DNA of 18,779 nt from an uncultured Bacilli bacterium (lineage in GTDB: Bacteria > Bacillota_I > Bacilli_A > RF39 > UBA660): positions 1 through 18,779 of the forward strand of contig CAKOLB010000014.1 of NCBI GenBank assembly GCA_934096125.1, in the 5' to 3' direction. Every line of letters starts with the position of its first letter. Position 1 is the stretch's first letter. A model generated the notes under the pieces. That model had not been told where the DNA came from. It was given only the letters and a program-made list of their open reading frames with translations, and did no database searches. The position numbers were made by a program, and so were the translations under genes. Shown piece after piece: positions 13,508 to 18,779 of this stretch.

Positions 13508-14862
13508 TGATAACCAGATTTTTCAAAAATATTTATAATTTTATCGATAGATTTATCGTTGTGCCAATTAGTAGAGCCATATATTTTTTGAGTAAAAAGG
13601 TTAAAAAAAATCAAGGGAAACTTGATAAGATTTTAAATCGACCTAATTTTCTAATTTATATTTCTCTTGTGCTTGCCGTTATTATGTTCTTACTCATTGA
13701 TTCTAAAGTCATTACTTTAGTAGAAACAGAAGCTGAAGTTATAACTAATGTACCGGTTGTTGTTAAATACAATGAGGAAGCTAATGTCATCGAGGGAGTA
13801 CCTGAAACTGTTGATATTACCATAACAGGTCGTAAAAGTGATATATATCTTGCTAAACAACTAGGAGAATACGAAGTTATTTTAGATCTATCAGAGTATA
13901 CTCCAAGTGACAAACCTTATAAAGTATATTTTACTTATTCAAAATCAATAGATAGTTTATCATATAAACTTGATCCATCTTACGTTCAAGTAACTATCAA
14001 GAATAAAGAAAGTCAAGTTAAATCTATTTCTTATGACTTACTTAATATAAATGCTTTAGATAGTAAGTTAAGTGTTAAATCTGTTACTTTAAATAAATCT
14101 GAAGTTGTTGTCAAAGGTGGAAGTGATGCCTTAGCCGAAATTGCCTCAGTTAAAGCACTTATTGACCTTGAAAAACAAAACTTCACAGAAGCAGGCAGTT
14201 ATGATATAGATAATGTTAAGCTTGTTGCATATGACTCAAAGGGTAACAAACTAAATAATGTTGAGATTGTTCCGGCCAATATTAGTGCAACCATTGTTCT
14301 CGAAAGTTATTCGGTAACAGTTCCTCTAGAGGTCGAGACCACTGGTGAGCTTGTCGCGGGTAAAGCTATTGCTTCTATTCTAATTAATAATAGTTCAAGC
14401 TATAATATTACAATTTATGGAGAAAAATCAGAAATTGAAAACATTACTAGCGTACCTGTAACTATCAACGTTGATGGACTGGGTAAAGAAGGAACCAAAA
14501 CTTATAATGCTACCATCAACAAGCCTAATGGAGTACGTGAGATGAGTACGGAAAAAGTAACTATTACGGCAACATTTGGAGAAGAAGAACAAAAAACTAT
14601 CGACATTAGTAGTAGTATTCTGCCTCGTAATTTAAGTGATAACTTAGCAGTTAATCTAATCGATACTAAAGACATTACTGTACAAGCCAAAGGTGTTGCA
14701 TCTGTTATAGAAAATATCAAACTAGAAGATATTGCAGCTTATGTAGACCTTTCTGGTCTTGGTGTTGGTGAACATGAAGTGGAAGTTAAAATTGATAACA
14801 AAAATCCACTCGTAACATATGTTGTCTCAAGTAAACTGAAAATTAAAATATCTGAAAATTAA
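13507..14862 (+). CDS. cdaR: CdaR, YbbR-domain regulator of CdaA
   Basis: 451 residues. A single membrane segment (about 47-64) is followed by an extracytoplasmic region of four YbbR-type beta repeats (roughly 75-160, 165-260, 265-355, 365-450), seen in recurring 'V-P-V/...P-x-x-V-x-I-T/...V-x-V-x-G' patterns such as 'GVPETVDITITGRKSDI', 'LNKSEVVVKGGSDALAEI', 'NNSSSYNITIYGEKSEIENI' and 'VNLIDTKDITVQAKGVASVIENI'. CdaR modulates the partner cyclase from outside the membrane. Oddly, about 45 basic residues precede the membrane segment, whereas in B. subtilis the segment lies near the N-terminus. Repeat borders are approximate. A terminator follows directly. Confidence 0.92.
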   Translation: MITRFFKNIYNFIDRFIVVPISRAIYFLSKKVKKNQGKLDKILNRPNFLIYISLVLAVIMFLLIDSKVITLVETEAEVITNVPVVVKYNEEANVIEGVPETVDITITGRKSDIYLAKQLGEYEVILDLSEYTPSDKPYKVYFTYSKSIDSLSYKLDPSYVQVTIKNKESQVKSISYDLLNINALDSKLSVKSVTLNKSEVVVKGGSDALAEIASVKALIDLEKQNFTEAGSYDIDNVKLVAYDSKGNKLNNVEIVPANISATIVLESYSVTVPLEVETTGELVAGKAIASILINNSSSYNITIYGEKSEIENITSVPVTINVDGLGKEGTKTYNATINKPNGVREMSTEKVTITATFGEEEQKTIDISSSILPRNLSDNLAVNLIDTKDITVQAKGVASVIENIKLEDIAAYVDLSGLGVGEHEVEVKIDNKNPLVTYVVSSKLKIKISEN

Positions 14863-14898
14863 AAAGAGTTCTTAGTCTAACCTAAGAGCCCTTTTTTT
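14862..14898. terminator. Bidirectional terminator between cdaR and the DUF378 gene
   Basis: Left arm AAAAGAGTTCTTAG (14862-14875), loop TCTAAC, right arm CTAAGAGCCCTTTT (14882-14895), paired apart from one mismatch and one G-T wobble, followed by T on the plus strand. Read on the minus strand it ends in five T, serving the converging gene. Confidence 0.8.
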
Positions 14899-15094
14899 AA
14901 TCATCAAAATCTGTAAAAAAAAGTCCAATGTTGATAAGCCCAGATATACCAACAATTATATAAATGATTTTTTCAAGTAAGGGAATAAAACCAAATAACT
15001 TATTTACAATATTAAGATCTAAAAGTCCGTAAATTCCCCAGACAATTGCTCCAATTATCGTAAAGACTAGAGCAACTCTTTGCAATATTTTCAT
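14897..15094 (-). CDS. DUF378-family small membrane protein
   Basis: 65 residues with two membrane helices (about 5-25 and 43-60). The pattern 'VFTIIGAIVWGIYGLLDLNIVNKLFG' followed by 'LEKIIYIIVGISGLINIG' is that of DUF378 proteins (I-G-A-x-x-W-G-x-x-G near the start, I-Y-x-x-V-G-x-x-G-L in the second helix). Its function is not known. ATG at 15094-15092 is annotated; the codon just before it is TTG (15097-15095), and the Shine-Dalgarno AAGGATGTG (complement of 15102-15110) fits either start, so the protein may be one residue longer. Confidence 0.8.
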   Translation of the reverse strand: MKILQRVALVFTIIGAIVWGIYGLLDLNIVNKLFGFIPLLEKIIYIIVGISGLINIGLFFTDFDD

Positions 15095-15193
15095 CAATTT
15101 TCACATCCTTTATTACTATTTTCCCCATTTTTAAAGAGAATATACATATTTTAGAAGAAGGAAAATATATTTAAATAGAAAAGGGGATAAGAT

Positions 15194-16399
15194 ATGAAAA
15201 AAATAATTATCATGCTAATTTCTTGTGTTTTACTAACAGGCTGTGGCACATATAAACTAGAAGATGCAACCAAAGACTTTACGAAAAGTGTTGAAAGTAG
15301 TAAATCATATAAATTAAATGGCGTGATGGAAATAAGTAGTGGGGAAGAAATATTTACCTATAATATTGAAACCTACTATTTAAAAGATGATTATTACAAA
15401 GTAATTTTGGTTAATCAAACAAATAATCACAAACAAGTTATTTTAAAAAACAAGGACGGATTATATGTCGTAACTCCAAGTCTTAACAAAAGTTTTAAAT
15501 TCGATAGCATTTGGCCAGAAAACTCTTCGCAATCATATTTATTGCAAAACCTGTTAAATGATGTTAAAAGCGATAATAACAAAGAATTTATTAGTGAGAA
15601 TAATAAATACATTATTAAATGTAAAGTTAATTATCCAAATAATGAAGATTTGACATATGAAAAGATATATTTTAACAAAGATATGAAAATAGAAAAAGTT
15701 GAAGTATATAGTAAAGATGACCTAGTTAAAATAAAGGCAGAATTTAAAAGTGTAGATTTAAAAGCTAAATTAAAAGAAGATGATTTTAAATTAAGTAGTT
15801 TGATAGACACAAGTAAAACAAAAGATAACAGTAGCAATGAAACTACTGAAAACGAGAATAAAAATAACACTAACCAAAATAATCAAGGTCAAGATAGCAA
15901 TATAGAAAATAAAGATAATCAAGATAAGGATACTCAAAATAAAAATGCTACTAATAATAATGAAGAAAGTGGAAATGTAAGTAATGCAGATGCTAAAGAA
16001 GAGGATACTAAAACATGTGAAAATGAAACATGTGATAAAAAATCATCATTAGTTGATAATATTATTTACCCATTATACATTCCAGCCAATACGCATTTAC
16101 AATCTTCAGAAACAGTCGAAACAGATGGAGCTGATCGTGTAATTCTTACATTCGCTGGTGATAAAAACTTCGTTATAGTAGAAGAAACATTAAAAGCTAG
16201 TGATGAATTTGAAATCATTCCTGTTTTAGGAGACCCGCTTTTATTAGATAAAACTATCGCTGTTATTAGTAACAATTCAATAAGCTGGCATGCAGATAAC
16301 ATGAGTTACTATCTTGTTAGTAGTGATCTAAGCAGTTCAGAACTTGTAAGTGTTGCAACCTCACTTGGAAATTCAAAAACAGTTGTTTCTACCAAATAA
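15194..16399 (+). CDS. Lipoprotein with LolA-like domain, Asn-rich linker and conserved C-domain
   Basis: 401 residues. The signal peptide ends in a lipobox LTGC (14-17), so Cys17 should be lipidated and the protein anchored outside the membrane. Residues about 20-205 ('SYKLNGVMEISSGEEIFTYNIETYYLKDDYYKVILVNQ...YEKIYFNKDMKIEKVEVYSKDDLVKIKAEFKSVDL') have the antiparallel strand pattern of LolA/LolB-like and GerS-like lipoproteins. Residues about 205-285 are a low-complexity linker of Asn, Asp, Lys, Glu and Gln, ending in TCENETCDKK with a Cys pair (275, 280). The C-domain (about 288-400, 'YPLYIPANTHLQSSETVETDGADRVILTFAGDKNFVIVEE') resembles the DUF4367-type outer domain of Bacillota lipoproteins. 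AGGGGAT before the ATG supports the start. The upstream gap (15111-15193) is very A+T-rich, and no confident promoter is seen. A terminator follows. Confidence 0.8.
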   Translation: MKKIIIMLISCVLLTGCGTYKLEDATKDFTKSVESSKSYKLNGVMEISSGEEIFTYNIETYYLKDDYYKVILVNQTNNHKQVILKNKDGLYVVTPSLNKSFKFDSIWPENSSQSYLLQNLLNDVKSDNNKEFISENNKYIIKCKVNYPNNEDLTYEKIYFNKDMKIEKVEVYSKDDLVKIKAEFKSVDLKAKLKEDDFKLSSLIDTSKTKDNSSNETTENENKNNTNQNNQGQDSNIENKDNQDKDTQNKNATNNNEESGNVSNADAKEEDTKTCENETCDKKSSLVDNIIYPLYIPANTHLQSSETVETDGADRVILTFAGDKNFVIVEETLKASDEFEIIPVLGDPLLLDKTIAVISNNSISWHADNMSYYLVSSDLSSSELVSVATSLGNSKTVVSTK

Positions 16400-16404
16400 A
16401 ACAT

Positions 16405-16434
16405 AAACCTTGTCACTTACGATGAGGTTTTTTA
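16405..16434 (+). terminator. Terminator after the LolA-like lipoprotein gene
   Basis: Stem AAACCTTGTC (16405-16414) with GATGAGGTTT (16421-16430), 10 pairs including two G-U wobbles, 6-nt loop, then T to 16433. It begins a few bases after the stop codon. Confidence 0.75.
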
Positions 16435-16460
16435 AAATATTGAAAAAAACAAAAGTTACC

Positions 16461-16489
16461 TTGCCAAGACAAGGGAATTTGGATATAAT
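16461..16489 (+). promoter_or_regulatory. Sigma-A promoter of the membrane-anchored thioredoxin-fold-like gene
   Basis: TTGCCA (16461-16466), 17-nt spacer, TATAAT (16484-16489). Start is predicted near 16496, so the ribosome binding site GGAGG (16496-16500) would lie at the first bases of the mRNA, with a leader of about 12 nt. A short inverted repeat CCTTG/CAAGG (16459-16463, 16470-16474) overlaps the -35. Confidence 0.75.
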
Positions 16490-16507
16490 GGTTTTGGAGG
16501 AAACAAG

Positions 16508-17056
16508 ATGAAAAACACAAAGAAAAAATTAAACGATAAAACTCTAAACAGAAAGATAAAGAAAGAAAAGTTCGTTAGTGATGAACAAGCAGCTGTTCAA
16601 AAATTTGTTTTCATACTTATTGGTATAATTGTTATTTTATTAATTGTGTATGGTGTAGCTAAAATCTTTGATGATAAGAAAAAAGATACCAGCTCATCAG
16701 ATGTAACCGCTGGCAAAATCAATTATGATAAGGTAAGTATTGGCACTATGCTTAATAGAAGTGACAGTGAGTACTATGTAATGATATATGATGGAGAGAA
16801 TAGTAATGCTGTTTTATACTCGGCTATAATTAGTAAATATCAAAATACAGAAAAATCTCTTAAAATATATTATTGTGATTTGGGTAACAAACTAAATAGT
16901 AAATATAAATTAAGTGATGGAAACTCTAGTAATCCAAGTGCAAAAAGTATTGGCGAACTATCTTTAGGTGATTTAACTTTAATCAAAGTAAAAAACGGTA
17001 AAATAGATAAGTATATTGAAGACTTTACAGCGATTAAAAGTGAATTAGGTATGTAA
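16508..17056 (+). CDS. Membrane-anchored protein with thioredoxin-fold-like domain, no active-site Cys pair
   Basis: 182 residues: a very basic N-terminus (about 1-30), one membrane helix (about 32-51), a Lys/Asp/Ser linker, and an outer domain from about 75. The domain order, 'SEYYVMIYDGE' (strand), 'YSAIISKYQNTEKSLKIYYCDLGNKLNSKY' (helix then strand) and 'LTLIKVKNGKIDKYIEDFTAI' (strand, turn, helix), is that of a thioredoxin fold. The usual C-x-x-C after the first strand is missing, and the spot where cis-Pro precedes T-L-I holds Leu156. The single cysteine is in YYCD. If the fold is right it is a non-catalytic relative, perhaps a binding or scaffold domain; I infer this from pattern only. 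The ATG follows GGAGG by 7 nt. Confidence 0.6.
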   Translation: MKNTKKKLNDKTLNRKIKKEKFVSDEQAAVQKFVFILIGIIVILLIVYGVAKIFDDKKKDTSSSDVTAGKINYDKVSIGTMLNRSDSEYYVMIYDGENSNAVLYSAIISKYQNTEKSLKIYYCDLGNKLNSKYKLSDGNSSNPSAKSIGELSLGDLTLIKVKNGKIDKYIEDFTAIKSELGM

Positions 17057-17082
17057 GAAAGGTTTTAACTTTTCTTTTTTTA
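17055..17082 (+). terminator. Terminator after the thioredoxin-fold-like gene
   Basis: Stem AAGAAAGGTT (17055-17064) with AACTTTTCTT (17067-17076), 10 pairs with one wobble and a very tight loop, followed by T. The terminator is close to the next promoter. Confidence 0.6.
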
Positions 17083-17089
17083 TATTAGG

Positions 17090-17098
17090 TGATACAAT
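17090..17098 (+). promoter_or_regulatory. Extended -10 promoter of the S41 peptidase gene
   Basis: TGATACAAT (17090-17098). The -35 would fall in the T run of the previous terminator. Start near 17105 leaves a leader of about 10 nt holding only GGTGAT and the start codon TTG 17115. Confidence 0.5.
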
Positions 17099-17114
17099 AA
17101 AATTGGTGATACTT

Positions 17115-18293
17115 TTGAAAAATAACAAAGGCTTTAATCTATTAAGCGTTGTAATCATTATGTGCGTCACATCAGTTATTTCTGCTGTTACTGCTGGTAT
17201 AATTGTTACAAATAATTATGGTTTGTCTTCTAAAGTCATAACTGATGATAAGGAGTTAAGTGATTTTCTTAAAGCCTACTCAAGTATTGTTGATAATTAT
17301 TATGAAGACATAAATAAAGAAGAAATGCTAGATGCAGCATTAAATGCTATGCTTAGTTATTTAGATGATAATTATACTACCTATTTAAATAGTTCACAAA
17401 GAAAAGATTTGGAAGAACGTCTTGCAGGTAGCTATAAAGGCATTGGTATATCTATTCAAGGAAGAGAGATTAAAACGGTTAATGCAAATAGTCCAGCTCA
17501 AAAAGCTGGCTTACAAGTTGGAGATATATTCATGAGTGTTGATGGAGTGGATTGTACTAATCTTTCCAATGGGGGAATATCAGGTTTAATTAAGGATAAT
17601 AAAAAAGACAGCGTTAGTATAAGTGTGCAACGAGGTGAAGAACTTCTATCTTTTAATGTGGATCTTGCCACAATTGAAACATCAGCTATAACATATAATA
17701 TAATGGAAAATAAAGTCGGTTATTTAAAGATGAATATCTTTTCTAGAACAATTCCTACTCAAGTAAAATCTGCTTTAAGTGACTTAGAAAATCAACAAAT
17801 GGATAAGCTTATCATAGACTTACGCGATAACACTGGCGGGTATCTAGACAGCGCTCAAAAGATTGCTAATTTATTTTTAAAAAAAGGAAAAACAATCTAT
17901 TCCTTGCAAAATAAAAACAAAACTGAAAAGTATAATGATGATACCGAGGAACATAAAACATATCCTATTGTAGTAATTATAAACGGAAATACAGCTTCAG
18001 CAGCAGAAATATTAGCAGCAGCGTTAAAAGATAGTTACAACGCAACTATAGTTGGAGAAACTAGCTATGGAAAAGGAAAAGTTCAACAAACATATGACAT
18101 GGAAGATGGAGCTATGGCTAAATACACATCTGCCAAATGGTTGCGTCCAAATGGAGAGTGTGTTGATAAAAAGGGGATAACTCCCGACTATGAAGCAAAA
18201 TTAACATACGAATATGACGAACAGGGAAATGAAATATCTACAATTGATACACAACTTAGCAAAGCGATAGAAGTTATAAGCACATTCAATTAA
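17115..18293 (+). CDS. S41-family carboxyl-terminal processing peptidase (CtpA/CtpB-type)
   Basis: 392 residues from TTG 17115, preferred because GGTGAT (17105-17110) stands 4 nt upstream; in-frame TTG 17103 and GTG 17106 overlap that site. A membrane anchor (about 8-32) is followed by a helical region with 'YYEDINKEEMLDAALNAMLSYLDDNYTTYLNS', a PDZ domain ('GSYKGIGISIQGREIKTVNANSPAQKAGLQVGDIFMSVDGV', about 103-185), and the protease core. 'IIDLRDNTGGYLDSAQKIANLFL' and 'NGNTASAAEILAAALKDSYNATIVGETSYGKGKVQ' carry the catalytic Ser (in TASAAE) and Lys (in YGKGKVQ) of a Ser-Lys dyad. It is a periplasm-side/extracytoplasmic protease cutting at C-termini. The N-terminus MKNNKGFNLLSVVII resembles a prepilin leader but lacks the +5 Glu. 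Confidence 0.95.
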   Translation: MKNNKGFNLLSVVIIMCVTSVISAVTAGIIVTNNYGLSSKVITDDKELSDFLKAYSSIVDNYYEDINKEEMLDAALNAMLSYLDDNYTTYLNSSQRKDLEERLAGSYKGIGISIQGREIKTVNANSPAQKAGLQVGDIFMSVDGVDCTNLSNGGISGLIKDNKKDSVSISVQRGEELLSFNVDLATIETSAITYNIMENKVGYLKMNIFSRTIPTQVKSALSDLENQQMDKLIIDLRDNTGGYLDSAQKIANLFLKKGKTIYSLQNKNKTEKYNDDTEEHKTYPIVVIINGNTASAAEILAAALKDSYNATIVGETSYGKGKVQQTYDMEDGAMAKYTSAKWLRPNGECVDKKGITPDYEAKLTYEYDEQGNEISTIDTQLSKAIEVISTFN

Positions 18294-18338
18294 TCATAAT
18301 ATATATTATAACGTGGTCAAAAATATAAAAATTAGCAA

Positions 18339-18376
18339 AAAAGAGCCAAAAATAAGCGTAAATTTGGCTTTTTTTA
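18339..18376 (+). terminator. Terminator after the S41 peptidase gene
   Basis: A 12-bp stem (AAAAGAGCCAAA at 18339-18350 with TTTGGCTTTTTT at 18363-18374, one G-U wobble), a 12-nt loop and a run of T. It separates the peptidase gene from the rRNA promoter. The DNA from 18377 to 18410 is nearly pure A/T. Confidence 0.8.
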
Positions 18377-18415
18377 AAAAAATTAAAAAAAAAACAAAAA
18401 AAAAGCATTTTTTTG

Positions 18416-18444
18416 TTGACATTAAATATTTATTTTGGTATATT
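18416..18444 (+). promoter_or_regulatory. Strong rRNA promoter
   Basis: Consensus TTGACA (18416-18421), 17-nt spacer, TATATT (18439-18444) with TGG before it (extended -10). The A-rich stretch upstream (about 18375-18410) resembles an UP element. It is the best promoter in the window and stands about 117 bp before the 16S start. Transcription should begin near G18451. Confidence 0.9.
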
Positions 18445-18451
18445 ATCAATG

Positions 18452-18490
18452 CACACAGGAAATACCGTGTGAAAATGATCTTTGAAAACT
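18452..18490 (+). promoter_or_regulatory. rRNA leader boxB hairpin and boxA (antitermination)
   Basis: A hairpin at 18452-18471 (CACACaGG with CCGTGTG, loop AAATA, one bulged A) is followed by TGATCTTTGAAAACT (18476-18490). The latter is close to the Bacillota rrn boxA (TGCTCTTTGAAAACT), the NusB-NusE binding site. Their order and place just after the promoter fit an rRNA antitermination leader. The predicted transcript begins at the base of the hairpin. Confidence 0.75.
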
Positions 18491-18560
18491 AAGTAAAAAA
18501 AGTCAATTTTGAGTAGCTTTGATTAAACTATCAAAATATTAATTAATTTAATATAATCAA

Positions 18561-18779
<219 letters not shown>

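Noticed and set aside
13656..14720. Minus-strand open frames within cdaR
   Set aside because: Ser/Thr/Leu-rich translations typical of antisense frames; the plus strand is a full YbbR protein.
1..18560. tRNA genes, tmRNA, CRISPR arrays, IS elements
   Set aside because: I saw no cloverleaf with a GTTCRAxxC T-arm, no regularly spaced repeats, no transposase and no terminal inverted repeats flanked by target duplications. smpB is not followed by ssrA in the window.
18500..18560. Riboswitch or small gene between boxA and 16S
   Set aside because: It is A/T-rich spacer with short self-complementary stretches, best explained as the 5' half of the 16S processing stem whose partner lies beyond the window.

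Overview
The window is A+T-rich bacterial chromosome. It reads as a low-GC Bacillota (Firmicutes) genome, most likely an uncultured Bacilli lineage of the RF39 type. That placement is an inference from very A/T-biased codons, small compact operons, the style of the surface-protein and pilin-like genes, and the start of a 16S rRNA gene at the right end. UGA is a normal stop: a full RF2 gene with its UGA-dependent frameshift is present, so this is not a Mycoplasma-type code.

Layout. The 3' end of an unidentified gene and two hairpins occupy 1-160. An orphan integrase N-domain protein follows (330-755). A promoter with a perfect inverted repeat across its -10 then opens a tightly packed run: a degenerate kinase-like protein, a GGDEF protein, prfB (RF2, programmed +1 frameshift), tilS, ftsH and secG (815-7024), ending in a terminator. 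Gaps are 2-25 nt, or overlaps, so translation termination, tRNA modification, membrane proteolysis and protein export may share one transcript headed by two signalling-like proteins.

The next part (7039-8760) separates secG from rnr-smpB, which are often neighbours in Bacillota. It holds an XRE-family regulator facing a decayed surface-protein gene across a near-perfect 25-bp palindrome, a thioredoxin-like protein with only one active-site cysteine, and two paralogous pilin-like proteins, of which only the first has a prepilin peptidase site. It looks like an accessory insertion.

RNase R, SmpB (both serving trans-translation and RNA quality control), a YerB/DUF3048 protein and a small membrane protein form the next operon (8765-12623). 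cdaA-cdaR (c-di-AMP synthase and regulator) follow without glmM. Then come single genes: DUF378 protein (minus strand), a LolA-like lipoprotein with an Asn-rich linker, a membrane-anchored thioredoxin-fold-like protein and an S41 (CtpA/CtpB-type) peptidase. The window closes with a strong rRNA promoter, a boxB/boxA leader and the first ~219 nt of 16S rRNA.

Two themes recur. Most predicted promoters carry an extended -10 (TGn before the hexamer), often with a poor -35. Several genes appear to have very short leaders (about 9-12 nt) whose ribosome binding site is the 3' half of the Shine-Dalgarno sequence (GGTGAT/GTGAT) placed about 4 nt before the start codon.
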